A stretch of 64,000 nt of DNA from Paragorgia papillata. Taxonomy: Eukaryota > Cnidaria > Anthozoa > Scleralcyonacea > Coralliidae. Of the stretch, positions 49,101 to 62,779 are shown in pieces. The stretch spans positions 116,001-180,000 of the forward strand of contig JAWNZC010000029.1 in assembly GCA_035771165.1 (NCBI GenBank), written 5' to 3'. The notes beneath the pieces were generated by a model. That model was not told the DNA's origin, made no database searches, and saw nothing but the letters and a program-made list of their open reading frames with translations. The translations under genes were made by a program, and so were the position numbers. The stretch's first letter is position 1. The number at the start of each line of letters is the position of its first letter.

Positions 49101-50599
49101 AACTTTTTATTTTGTCGTTTCAACTTTTTATTTTGGCGTTTCAACTTTTTATTTTGTCGTTTCAACTTTTTATTTTGTCGTTTCAACTTATCATTTTGTC
49201 GTTTCAACTTTTCATTTTGTCGTTTCAACTTTTTATTTTGTCGTTTCAACTTTTTATTTTGGCGTTTCAACTTTTTATTTTGGCGTTTCAACTTTTTATT
49301 TTGGCGTTTCAACTTTTTATTTTGTCGTTTCAACTTATCATTTTGTCGTTTCAACTTTTTATTTTGGCGTTTCAACTTTTATTTTGTTGTTTCAACTTTT
49401 TATTTTGTCGTTTCAACGTTTTATTTCGTCGTTTCAACTTTTTATTTTGGCGTTTCAACTTATCATTTTGTCGTTTGAACTTTTTATTTTGGCGTTTCAA
49501 CTTTTTATTTTGGCGTTTCAACTTTTTATTTTGACGTTTCAACTTTTCATTTGTCGTTTCAACTTTTTATTTTGTCGTTTCAACTTTTTATTTTCACGTT
49601 TCAACTTTTTATTTTGACGTTTCAACTTTTTATTTTGTCGTTTCAACTTATCATTTTGTCGTTTCAACTTTTTATTTTGTCGTTTCAACTTTTTATTTTG
49701 GCGTTTCAACTTTTTATTTTGTCGTTTCAACTTTTTATTTTGTCGTTTCAACTTATCATTTTGTCGTTTCAACTTTTTATTTTGTCGTTTCAACTTTTTA
49801 TTTTGTCGTTTCAACTTTTTATTTTGGCGTTTCATCTTTTTATTTTGTCGTTTCAACTTTTTATTTTGTCGTTTCAACTTTTTATTTTGTCGTTTAAAGT
49901 TTTTATTTTGGCGTTTCAACTTATCATTTTGTCGTTTGAACTTTTTATTTTGGGGTTTCAACTTTTTATTTTGTCGTTTCAACTTTTTATTTTGGCGTTT
50001 CAACTTTTCATTTTGTCGTTTCAACTTTTTATTTTGTCGTTTCAACTTATCATTTTGTCGTTTCAACTTTTTATTTTGTCGTTTCAACTTTTTATTTTGT
50101 CGTTTCAACTTTTTATTTTGGCGTTTCATCTTTTTATTTTGTCGTTTCAACTTTTTATTTTACTTTTCAACTTTTTATTTTTGCGTTTCAAGTTTTCACT
50201 TTGTCGTTTCAACTTTTTATTTTCACGTTTCAACTTTTTATTTTGACGTTTCAACTTTTTATTTTGTCGTTTCAACTTTTTATTTTGGCGTTTCAACTTT
50301 TTATTTTGTTGTTTCAACTTTTTATTTTGTCGTTTCAACGTTTTATTTCGTCGTTTCAACTTTTTATTTTGGCGTTTCAACTTATCATTTTGTCGTTTCA
50401 ACTTTTTATTTTGGCGTTTCAACTTTTTATTTTGACGTTTCAACTTTTCATTTGTCGTTTCAACTTATTATTTTGTCGTTTCAACTTTTTATTTTGTCGT
50501 TTCAACTTTTTATTTTGGCGTTTCAACTTTTTATTTTGGCGTTTCAACTTTTTATTTTGTCGTTTCAACTTTTCATTTTGGCTTTTCAACTTTTTATTT

Positions 50600-53100
50600 T
50601 GTCGTTTCAACTTTTTATTTTACTTTTCAACTTTTTATTTTTGCGTTTCAAGTTTTCACTTTGTCGTTTCAACTTTTTATTTTGTCGTTTCAACTTTTTA
50701 TTTTGACGTTTCAACTTTTCATTTTGTCGTTTCAACTTTTTATTTTTGCGTTTCAAGTTTTCACTTTGTCGTTTCAACTTTTTATTTTGTCGTTTCAACT
50801 TTTTATTTTGACGTTTCAACTTTTCATTTTGTCGTTTCAACTTTTTATTTTGGCGTTTCAACTTATCATTTTGACGTTTCAACTTTTCATTTTGTCGTTT
50901 CAACTTTTTATTTTGACGTTTCAACTTTTCATTTGTCGTTTCAACTTATTATTTTGTCGTTTCAACTTTTTATTTTGTCGTTTCAACTTTTTATTTTGGC
51001 GTTTCAACTTTTTATTTTGGCGTTTCAACTTTTTATTTTGTCGTTTCAACTTTTCATTTTGGCGTTTCAACTTTTTATTTTGTCGTTTCAACTTTTTATT
51101 TTACTTTTCAACTTTTTATTTTTGCGTTTCAAGTTTTCACTTTGTCGTTTCAACTTTTTATTTTGTCGTTTCAACTTTTTATTTTGACGTTTCAACTTTT
51201 CATTTTGTCGTTTCAACTTTTTATTTTTGCGTTTCAAGTTTTCACTTTGTCGTTTCAACTTTTTATTTTGTCGTTTCAACTTTTTATTTTGACGTTTCAA
51301 CTTTTCATTTTGTCGTTTCAACTTTTTATTTTGGCGTTTCAACTTATCATTTTGTCGTTTGAACTTTTTATTTTGGCGTTTCAACTTTTTATTTTGACGT
51401 TTCAACTTTTCATTTGTCGTTTCAACTTTTTATTTTGTCGTTTCAACTTTTTATTTTGGCGTTTCAACTTATCATTTTGGCGTTTCAACTTTTTATTTTG
51501 TCGTTTCAACTTTTTATTTTACTTTTCAACTTTTTATTTTTGCGTTTCAAGTTTTCACTTTGTCGTTTCAACTTTTTATTTTGTCGTTTCAACTTTTTAT
51601 TTTGACGTTTCAACTTTTCATTTTGTCGTTTCAACTTATCATTTTGTCGTTTCAACTTTTTATTTTGTCGTTTCAACTTTTTATTTTGTCGTTTAAACTT
51701 TTTATTTTGGCGTTTCAACTTATCATTTTGGCGTTTCAACTTTTTATTTTGTCGTTTCAACTTTTTATTTTACTTTTCAACTTTTTATTTTTGCGTTTCA
51801 AGTTTTCACTTTGTCGTTTCAACTTTTTATTTTGTCGTTTCAACTTTTTATTTTGACGTTTCAACTTTTCATTTTGTCGTTTCAACTTATCATTTTGTCG
51901 TTTCAACTTTTTATTTTGTCGTTTCAACTTTTTATTTTGTCGTTTAAACTTTTTATTTTGGCGTTTCAACTTATCATTTTGTCGTTTCAACTTTTTATTT
52001 TGACGTTTCAACTTTTTATTTTGTTGTTTCAACTTTTTATTTTGTCGTTTCAACGTTTTATTTCGTCGTTTCAACTTTTTATTTTGGCGTTTCAACTTAT
52101 CATTTTGTCGTTTCAACTTTTTATTTTGGCGTTTCAACTTTTTATTTTGACGTTTCAACTTTTCATTTGTCGTTTCAACTTATTATTTTGTCGTTTCAAC
52201 TTTTTATTTTGTCGTTTCAACTTTTTATTTTGGCGTTTCAACTTTTTATTTTGGCGTTTCAACTTTTTATTTTGTCGTTTCAACTTTTCATTTTGGCGTT
52301 TCAACTTTTTATTTTGTCGTTTCAACTTTTTATTTTACTTTTCAACTTTTTATTTTTGCGTTTCAAGTTTTCACTTTGTCGTTTCAACTTTTTATTTTGT
52401 CGTTTCAACTTTTTATTTTGACGTTTCAACTTTTCATTTTGTCGTTTCAACTTTTTATTTTTGCGTTTCAAGTTTTCACTTTGTCGTTTCAACTTTTTAT
52501 TTTGTCGTTTCAACTTTTTATTTTGACGTTTCAACTTTTCATTTTGTCGTTTCAACTTTTTATTTTGGCGTTTCAACTTATCATTTTGTCGTTTGAACTT
52601 TTTATTTTGGCGTTTCAACTTTTTATTTTGACGTTTCAACTTTTCATTTGTCGTTTCAACTTTTTATTTTGTCGTTTCAACTTTTTATTTTGGCGTTTCA
52701 ACTTATCATTTTGGCGTTTCAACTTTTTATTTTGTCGTTTCAACTTTTTATTTTACTTTTCAACTTTTTATTTTTGCGTTTCAAGTTTTCACTTTGTCGT
52801 TTCAACTTTTTATTTTGTCGTTTCAACTTTTTATTTTGACGTTTCAACTTTTCATTTTGTCGTTTCAACTTATCATTTTGTCGTTTCAACTTTTTATTTT
52901 GTCGTTTCAACTTTTTATTTTGTCGTTTAAACTTTTTATTTTGGCGTTTCAACTTATCATTTTGGCGTTTCAACTTTTTATTTTGTCGTTTCAACTTTTT
53001 ATTTTACTTTTCAACTTTTTATTTTTGCGTTTCAAGTTTTCACTTTGTCGTTTCAACTTTTTATTTTGTCGTTTCAACTTTTTATTTTGACGTTTCAACT
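50600..53100 (-). repeat. Higher-order repeats, offsets 481, 1,234 and 251 bp
   Basis: Block 50607-50924 recurs at 51088 and 52322. The 51142-51856 series recurs at 52376-53090 (offset 1,234). Inside it a 251-bp block is itself duplicated (51506/51757, 52740/52991). Confidence 0.8.
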
Positions 53101-53618
53101 TTTCATTTTGTCGTTTCAACTTATCATTTTGTCGTTTCAACTTTTTATTTTGTCGTTTCAACTTTTTATTTTGTCGTTTAAACTTTTTATTTTGGCGTTT
53201 CAACTTATCATTTTGTCGTTTCAACTTTTTATTTTGGCGTTTCAACTTTTTATTTTGTCGTTTCAACTTTTCATTTTGTCGTTTCAACTTTTTATTTTGA
53301 CGTTTCAACTTTTCATTTTGTCGTTTCAACTTTTTATTTTGGCGTTTCATCTTTTTATTTTGTTGTTTCAACTTTTTATTTTGTCGTTTCAACTTTTTAT
53401 TTTGTCGTTTCAACTTTTTATTTTGACGTTTCAACTTTTCATTTTGTCGTTTCAACTTTTTATTTTGGCGTTTCAACTTTTTATTTTGTCGTTTCAACTC
53501 TTCATTTTGTCGTTTCAACTTTTTATTTTGGCGTTTCAACTTTTTATTTTGACGTTTCAACTTTTCATTTGTCGTTTCAACCTTTTCATTTGTCGTTTCA
53601 ACTTTTTATTTTGACGTT

Positions 53619-56600
53619 TCAACTTTTCATTTGTCGTTTCAACTTTTTATTTTGTCGTTTCAACTTTTTATTTTGGCGTTTCAACTTTTTATTTTGACGT
53701 TTCAACTTTTCATTTTGTCGTTTCAACTTATCATTTTGTTGTTTCAACTTTTTATTTTGAAGTTTCAACATTTTATTTCGTCGTTTCAACATTTTATTTT
53801 GTTGTTTCAACTTTTTATTTTGAAGTTTCAACATTTTATTTCGTCGTTTCAACATTTTATTTTGTCGTTTCAACTTTTTATTTTGGCGTTTCATCTTTTT
53901 ATTTTGTTGTTTCAACTTTTTATTTTGTCGTTTCAACTTTTTATTTTGTCGTTTCAACTTTTTATTTTGACGTTTCAACTTTTCATTTTGTCGTTTCAAC
54001 TTTTTATTTTGGCGTTTCAACTTTTTATTTTGACGTTTCAACTTTTCATTTGTCGTTTCAACCTTTTCATTTGTCGTTTGAACTTTTTATTTTGACGTTT
54101 CAACTTTTCATTTGTCGTTTCAACTTTTTATTTTGTCGTTTCAACTTTTTATTTTGGCGTTTCAACTTTTTATTTTGTCGTTTCAACTTTTTATTTTACT
54201 TTTCAACTTTTTATTTTTGCGATTCAAGTTTTCACTTTGTCGTTTCAACTTTTTATTTTGTCGTTTCAACTTTTTATTTTACTTTTCAACTTTTTATTTT
54301 TGCGTTTCAAGTTTTCACTTTGTCGTTTCAACTTTTTATTTTGTCGTTTCAACTTTTTATTTTGTCGTTTCAACTTTTTATTTTGGCGTTTCATCTTTTT
54401 ATTTTGTTGTTTCAACTTTTTATTTTGTCGTTTCAACTTTTTATTTTGTCGTTTCAACTTTTTATTTTGACGTTTCAACTTTTCATTTTGTCGTTTCACT
54501 TTTTATTTTGGCGTTTCAACTTTTTATTTTGTCGTTTCAACTTTTTATTTTGGCGTTTCATCTTTTTATTTTGTTGTTTCAACTTTTTATTTTGTCGTTT
54601 CAACTTTTTATTTTGTCGTTTCAACTTTTTATTTTGACGTTTCAACTTTTCATTTTGTCGTTTCAACTTTTTATTTTGGCGTTTCAACTTTTTATTTTGT
54701 CGTTTCAACTCTTCATTTTGTCGTTTCAACTTTTTATTTTGGCGTTTCAACTTTTTATTTTGACGATTCAACTTTTCATTTGTCGTTTCAACCTTTTCAT
54801 TTGTCGTTTCAACTTTTTATTTTGACGTTTCAACTTTTCATTTGTCGTTTCAACTTTTTATTTTGGCGTTTCAACTTTTTATTTTGACGATTCAACTTTT
54901 CATTTGTCGTTTCAACCTTTTCATTTGTCGTTTCAACTTTTTATTTTGACGTTTCAACTTTTCATTTGTCGTTTCAACTTTTTATTTTGTCGTTTCAACT
55001 TTTTATTTTGGCGTTTCAACTTTTTATTTTGTCGTTTCAACTTTTTATTTTACTTTTCAACTTTTTATTTTTGCGATTCAAGTTTTCACTTTGTCGTTTC
55101 AACTTTTTATTTTGTCGTTTCAACTTTTTATTTTACTTTTCAACTTTTTATTTTTGCGTTTCAAGTTTTCACTTTGTCGTTTCAACTTTTTATTTTGTCG
55201 TTTCAACTTTTTATTTTGACGTTTCAACTTTTCATTTTGTCGTTTCAACTTATCATTTTGTTGTTTCAACTTTTTATTTTGAAGTTTCAACATTTTATTT
55301 CGTCGTTTCAACTTTTCATTTTGTCGTTTCAACTTTTTATTTTGGCGTTTCAACTTTTTATTTTGTCGTTTCAACTTTTTATTTTGACGTTTCAACTTTT
55401 CATTTTGTCGTTTCAACTTTTTATTTTGGCGTTTCAACTTTTTATTTTGTCGTTTCAACTTTTTATTTTGGCGTTTCATCTTTTTATTTTGTTGTTTCAA
55501 CTTTTTATTTTGTCGTTTCAACTTTTTATTTTGTCGTTTCAACTTTTTATTTTGACGTTTCAACTTTTCATTTTGTCGTTTCAACTTTTTATTTTGGCGT
55601 TTCAACTTTTTATTTTGGCGTTTCAACTCTTCATTTTGTCGTTTCAACTTTTTATTTTGGCGTTTCAACTTTTTATTTTGACGTTTCAACTTTTCATTTG
55701 TCGTTTCAACCTTTTCATTTGTCGTTTCAACTTTTTATTTTGACGTTTCAACTTTTCATTTGTCGTTTCAACTTTTTATTTTGTCGTTTCAACTTTTTAT
55801 TTTGGCGTTTCAACTTTTTATTTTGACGTTTCAACTTTTCATTTTGTCGTTTCAACTTATCATTTTGTTGTTTCAACTTTTTATTTTGAAGTTTCAACAT
55901 TTTATTTCGTCGTTTCAACATTTTATTTTGTCGTTTCAACTTTTTATTTTGGCGTTTCATCTTTTTATTTTGTTGTTTCAACTTTTTATTTTGTCGTTTC
56001 AACTTTTTATTTTGTCGTTTCAACTTTTTATTTTGACGTTTCAACTTTTCATTTTGTCGTTTCAACTTTTTATTTTGGCGTTTCAACTTTTTATTTTGTC
56101 GGTTCAACTTTTTATTTTGGCGTTTCATCTTTTTATTTTGTTGTTTCAACTTTTTATTTTGTCGTTTCAACTTTTTATTTTGTCGTTTCAACTTTTTATT
56201 TTGACGTTTCAACTTTTCATTTTGTCGTTTGACCTTTTTATTTTGGCGTTTCAACTTTTTATTTTGTCGTTTCAACTCTTCATTTTGTCGTTTCAACTTT
56301 TTATTTTGGCGTTTCAACTTTTTATTTTGACGTTTCAACTTTTCATTTGTCGTTTCAACCTTTTCATTTGTCGTTTGAACTTTTTATTTTGACGTTTCAA
56401 CTTTTCATTTGTCGTTTCAACTTTTTATTTTGTCGTTTCAACTTTTTATTTTGGCGTTTCAACTTTTTATTTTGTCGTTTCAACTTTTTATTTTACTTTT
56501 CAACTTTTTATTTTTGCGATTCAAGTTTTCACTTTGTCGTTTCAACTTTTTATTTTGTCGTTTCAACTTTTTATTTTACTTTTCAACTTTTTATTTTTGC

Positions 56601-59600
56601 GTTTCAAGTTTTCACTTTGTCGTTTCAACTTTTTATTTTGGCGTTTCAACTTTTTATTTTGGCGTTTCAACTCTTCATTTTGTCGTTTCAACTTTTTATT
56701 TTGGCGTTTCAACTTTTTATTTTGACGTTTCAACTTTTCATTTGTCGTTTCAACCTTTTCATTTGTCGTTTCAACTTTTTATTTTGACGTTTCAACTTTT
56801 CATTTGTCGTTTCAACTTTTTATTTTGTCGTTTCAACTTTTTATTTTGGCGTTTCAACTTTTTATTTTGTCGTTTCAACTTTTTATTTTACTTTTCAACT
56901 TTTTATTTTTGCGATTCAAGTTTTCACTTTGTCGTTTCAACTTTTTATTTTGTCGTTTCAACTTTTTATTTTACTTTTCAACTTTTTATTTTTGCGTTTC
57001 AAGTTTTCACTTTGTCGTTTCAACTTTTTATTTTGTCGTTTCAACTTTTTATTTTGACGTTTCAACTTTTCATTTTGTCGTTTCAACTTATCATTTTGTT
57101 GTTTCAACTTTTTATTTTGAAGTTTCAACTTTTTATTTTGTCGTTTCAACTTTTTATTTTGGCGTTTCATCTTTTTATTTTGTTGTTTCAACTTTTTATT
57201 TTGTCGTTTCAACTTTTTATTTTGTCGTTTCAACTTTTTATTTTACTTTTCAACTTTTTATTTTTGCGTTTCAAGTTTTCACTTTGTCGTTTCAACTTTT
57301 TATTTTGTCGTTTCAACTTTTTATTTTGACGTTTCAACTTTTCATTTTGTTGTTTCAACTTATCATTTTGTTGTTTCAACTTTTTATTTTGAAGTTTCAA
57401 CATTTTATTTCGTCGTTTCAACATTTTATTTTGTCGTTTCAACTTTTTATTTTGGCGTTTCATCTTTTTATTTTGTTGTTTCAACTTTTTATTTTGTCGT
57501 TTCAACTTTTTATTTTGTCGTTTCAACTTTTTATTTTGTCGTTTAAACTTTTTATTTTGGCGTTTCAACTTATCATTTTGTCGTTTCAACTTTTTATTTT
57601 GGCGTTTCAACTTTTTATTTTGTCGTTTCAACTTTTCATTTTGTCGTTTCAACTTTTTATTTTGACGTTTCAACTTTTCATTTTGTCGTTTCAACTTTTT
57701 ATTTTGGCGTTTCATCTTTTTATTTTGTTGTTTCAACTTTTTATTTTGTCGTTTCAACTTTTTATTTTGTCGTTTCAACTTTTTATTTTGACGTTTCAAC
57801 TTTTCATTTTGTCGTTTCAACTTTTTATTTTGGCGTTTCAACTTTTTTATTTTGTCGTTTCAACTCTTCATTTTGTCGTTTCAACTTTTTATTTTGGCGT
57901 TTCAACTTTTTATTTTGACGTTTCAACTTTTCATTTGTCGTTTCAACCTTTTCATTTGTCGTTTCAACTTTTTATTTTGACGTTTCAACTTTTCATTTGT
58001 CGTTTCAACTTTTTATTTTGTCGTTTCAACTTTTTATTTTGGCGTTTCAACTTTTTATTTTGACGTTTCAACTTTTCATTTTGTCGTTTCAACTTATCAT
58101 TTTGTTGTTTCAACTTTTTATTTTGAAGTTTCAACATTTTATTTCGTCGTTTCAACATTTTATTTTGTTGTTTCAACTTTTTATTTTGAAGTTTCAACAT
58201 TTTATTTCGTCGTTTCAACATTTTATTTTGTCGTTTCAACTTTTTATTTTGGCGTTTCATCTTTTTATTTTGTTGTTTCAACTTTTTATTTTGTCGTTTC
58301 AACTTTTTATTTTGTCGTTTCAACTTTTTATTTTGACGTTTCAACTTTTCATTTTGTCGTTTCAACTTTTTATTTTGGCGTTTCAACTTTTTATTTTGAC
58401 GTTTCAACTTTTCATTTGTCGTTTCAACCTTTTCATTTGTCGTTTGAACTTTTTATTTTGACGTTTCAACTTTTCATTTGTCGTTTCAACTTTTTATTTT
58501 GTCGTTTCAACTTTTTATTTTGGCGTTTCAACTTTTTATTTTGTCGTTTCAACTTTTTATTTTACTTTTCAACTTTTATTTTTGCGATTCAAGTTTTCAC
58601 TTTGTCGTTTCAACTTTTTATTTTGTCGTTTCAACTTTTTATTTTACTTTTCAACTTTTTATTTTTGCGTTTCAAGTTTTCACTTTGTCGTTTCAACTTT
58701 TTATTTTGTCGTTTCAACTTTTTATTTTGTCGTTTCAACTTTTTATTTTGGCGTTTCATCTTTTTATTTTGTTGTTTCAACTTTTTATTTTGTCGTTTCA
58801 ACTTTTTATTTTGTCGTTTCAACTTTTTATTTTGACGTTTCAACTTTTCATTTTGTCGTTTCACTTTTTATTTTGGCGTTTCAACTTTTTATTTTGTCGT
58901 TTCAACTTTTTATTTTGGCGTTTCATCTTTTTATTTTGTTGTTTCAACTTTTTATTTTGTCGTTTCAACTTTTTATTTTGTCGTTTCAACTTTTTATTTT
59001 GACGTTTCAACTTTTCATTTTGTCGTTTCAACTTTTTATTTTGGCGTTTCATCTTTTATTTTGTTGTTTCAACTTTTTATTTTGTCGTTTCAACTTTTTA
59101 TTTTGTCGTTTCAACTTTTTATTTTGACGTTTCAACTTTTCATTTTCTCGTTTCAACTTTTTATTTTGGCGTTTCAACTTTTTATTTTGTCGTTTCAACT
59201 CTTCATTTTGTCGTTTCAACTTTTTATTTTGGCGTTTCAACTTTTTATTTTGACGATTCAACTTTTCATTTGTCGTTTCAACCTTTTCATTTGTCGTTTC
59301 AACTTTTTATTTTGACGTTTCAACTTTTCATTTGTCGTTTCAACTTTTTATTTTGTCGTTTCAACTTTTTATTTTGGCGTTTCAACTTTTTATTTTGTCG
59401 TTTCAACTTTTTATTTTACTTTTCAACTTTTTATTTTTGCGATTCAAGTTTTCACTTTGTCGTTTCAACTTTTTATTTTGTCGTTTCAACTTTTTATTTT
59501 ACTTTTCAACTTTTTATTTTTGCGTTTCAAGTTTTCACTTTGTCGTTTCAACTTTTTATTTTGTCGTTTCAACTTTTTATTTTGACGTTTCAACTTTTCA

Positions 59601-62350
59601 TTTTGTCGTTTCAACTTATCATTTTGTTGTTTCAACTTTTTATTTTGAAGTTTCAACATTTTTATTTCGTCGTTTCAACTTTTCATTTTGTCGTTTCAAC
59701 TTTTTATTTTGGCGTTTCAACTTTTTATTTTGTCGTTTCAACTTTTTATTTTGACGTTTCAACTTTTCATTTTGTCGTTTCAACTTTTTATTTTGGCGTT
59801 TCAACTTTTTATTTTGTCGTTTCAACTTTTTATTTTGGCGTTTCATCTTTTTATTTTGTTGTTTCAACTTTTTATTTTGTCGTTTCAACTTTTTATTTTG
59901 TCGTTTCAACTTTTTATTTTGACGTTTTCAACTTTTCATTTTGTCGTTTCAACTTTTTATTTTGGCGTTTCAACTTTTTATTTTGGCGTTTCAACTCTTC
60001 ATTTTGTCGTTTCAACTTTTTATTTTGGCGTTTCAACTTTTTATTTTGACGTTTCAACTTTTCATTTGTCGTTTCAACCTTTTCATTTGTCGTTTCAACT
60101 TTTTATTTTGACGTTTCAACTTTTCATTTGTCGTTTCAACTTTTTATTTTGTCGTTTCAACTTTTTATTTTGGCGTTTCAACTTTTTATTTTGACGTTTC
60201 AACTTTTCATTTTGTCGTTTCAACTTATCATTTTGTTGTTTCAACTTTTTATTTTGAAGTTTCAACATTTTATTTCGTCGTTTCAACATTTTATTTTGTC
60301 GTTTCAACTTTTTATTTTGGCGTTTCAACTTTTTATTTTGTTGTTTCAACTTTTTATTTTGTCGTTTCAACTTTTTATTTTGTCGTTTCAACTTTTTATT
60401 TTGACGTTTCAACTTTTCATTTTGTCGTTTCAACTTTTTATTTTGGCGTTTCAACTTTTTATTTTGTCGTTTCAACTTTTTATTTTGGCGTTTCATCTTT
60501 TTATTTTGTTGTTTCAACTTTTTATTTTGTCGTTTCAACTTTTTATTTTGTCGTTTCAACTTTTTATTTTGACGTTTCAACTTTTCATTTTGTCGTTTCA
60601 ACTTTTTATTTTGGCGTTTCAACTTTTTATTTTGTCGTTTCAACTCTTCATTTTGTCGTTTCAACTTTTTATTTTGGCGTTTCAACTTTTTATTTTGACG
60701 TTTCAACTTTTCATTTGTCGTTTCAACCTTTTCATTTGTCGTTTCAACTTTTTATTTTGTCGTTTCAACTTTTTATTTTGGCGTTTCAACTTTTTATTTT
60801 GTCGTTTCAACTTTTTATTTTACTTTTCAACTTTTTATTTTTGCGATTCAAGTTTTCACTTTGTCGTTTCAACTTTTTATTTTGTCGTTTCAACTTTTTA
60901 TTTTACTTTTCAACTTTTTATTTTTGCGTTTCAAGTTTTCACTTTGTCGTTTCAACTTTTTATTTTGGCGTTTCAACTTTTTATTTTGGCGTTTCAACTC
61001 TTCATTTTGTCGTTTCAACTTTTTATTTTGGCGTTTCAACTTTTTATTTTGACGTTTCAACTTTTCATTTGTCGTTTCAACCTTTTCATTTGTCGTTTCA
61101 ACTTTTTATTTTGACGTTTCAACTTTTCATTTGTCGTTTCAACTTTTTATTTTGTCGTTTCAACTTTTTATTTTGGCGTTTCAACTTTTTATTTTGTCGT
61201 TTCAACTTTTTATTTTACTTTTCAACTTTTTATTTTTGCGATTCAAGTTTTAACTTTGTCGTTTCAACTTTTTATTTTGTCGTTTCAACTTTTTATTTTA
61301 CTTTTCAACTTTTTATTTTTGCGTTTCAAGTTTTCACTTTGTCGTTTCAACTTTTTATTTTGTCGTTTCAACTTTTTATTTTGACGTTTCAACTTTTCAT
61401 TTTGTCGTTTCAACTTATCATTTTGTTGTTTCAACTTTTTATTTTGAAGTTTCAACTTTTTATTTTGTCGTTTCAACTTTTTATTTTGGCGTTTCAACTT
61501 TTTATTTTGTTGTTTCAACTTTTTATTTTGTCGTTTCAACTTTTTATTTTGTCGTTTCAACTTTTTATTTTACTTTTCAACTTTTTATTTTTGCGTTTCA
61601 AGTTTTCACTTTGTCGTTTCAACTTTTTATTTTGTCGTTTCAACTTTTTATTTTGACGTTTCAACTTTTCATTTTGTTGTTTCAACTTATCATTTTGTTG
61701 TTTCAACTTTTTATTTTGAAGTTTCAACATTTTATTTCGTCGTTTCAACATTTTATTTTGTCGTTTCAACTTTTTATTTTGGCGTTTCATCTTTTTATTT
61801 TGTTGTTTCAACTTTTTATTTTGTCGTTTCAACTTTTTATTTTGTCGTTTCAACTTTTTATTTTACTTTTCAACTTTTTATTTTTGCGTTTCAACTTTTT
61901 ATTTTGTCGTTTCAACTTTTTATTTTACTTTTCAACTTTTTATTTTTGCGTTTCAAGTTTTCACTTTGTCGTTTCAACTTTTTATTTTGTCGTTTCAACT
62001 TTTTATTTTGACGTTTCAACTTTTCATTTTGTTGTTTCAACTTATCATTTTGTTGTTTCAACTTTTTATTTTGAAGTTTCAACATTTTATTTCGTCGTTT
62101 CAACATTTTATTTTGTCGTTTCAACTTTTTATTTTGGCGTTTCAACTTTTTATTTTGTTGTTTCAACTTTTTATTTTGTCGTTTCAACTTTTTATTTTGT
62201 CGTTTCAACTTTTTATTTTGACGTTTCAACTTTTCATTTTGTCGTTTCAACTTTTTATTTTGGCGTTTCAACTTTTTATTTTGTCGTTTCAACTTTTTAT
62301 TTTGGCGTTTCATCTTTTTATTTTGTTGTTTCAACTTTTTATTTTGTCGT
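53619..62350 (-). repeat. Higher-order repeat of about 4.33-4.37 kb, two copies
   Basis: Variant series at 53619-57985 recurs at 57985-62350. Matching landmarks are 53619/57985, 54904/59270, 55748/60116, 56347/60715 and 57230/61557. The offset falls from 4,368 to 4,327, indicating small deletions of whole units. Confidence 0.8.
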
Positions 62351-62779
62351 TTCAACTTTTTATTTTGTCGTTTCAACTTTTTATTTTGACGTTTCAACTT
62401 TTCATTTTGTCGTTTCAACTTTTTATTTTGGCGTTTCAACTTTTTATTTTGGCGTTTCAACTCTTCATTTTGTCGTTTCAACTTTTTATTTTGGCGTTTC
62501 AACTTTTTATTTTGACGTTTCAACTTTTCATTTGTCGTTTCAACCTTTTCATTTGTCGTTTCAACTTTTTATTTTGACGTTTCAACTTTTCATTTGTCGT
62601 TTCAACATTTTATTTTGTCGTTTCAACTTTTTATTTTGGCGTTTCATCTTTTTATTTTGTTGTTTCAACTTTTTATTTTGACGTTTCAACTTTTCATTTT
62701 GTCGTTTCAACATTTTATTTTGTCGTTTCAACTTTTTATTTTGGCGTTTCATCTTTTTATTTTGTTGTTTCAACTTTTT

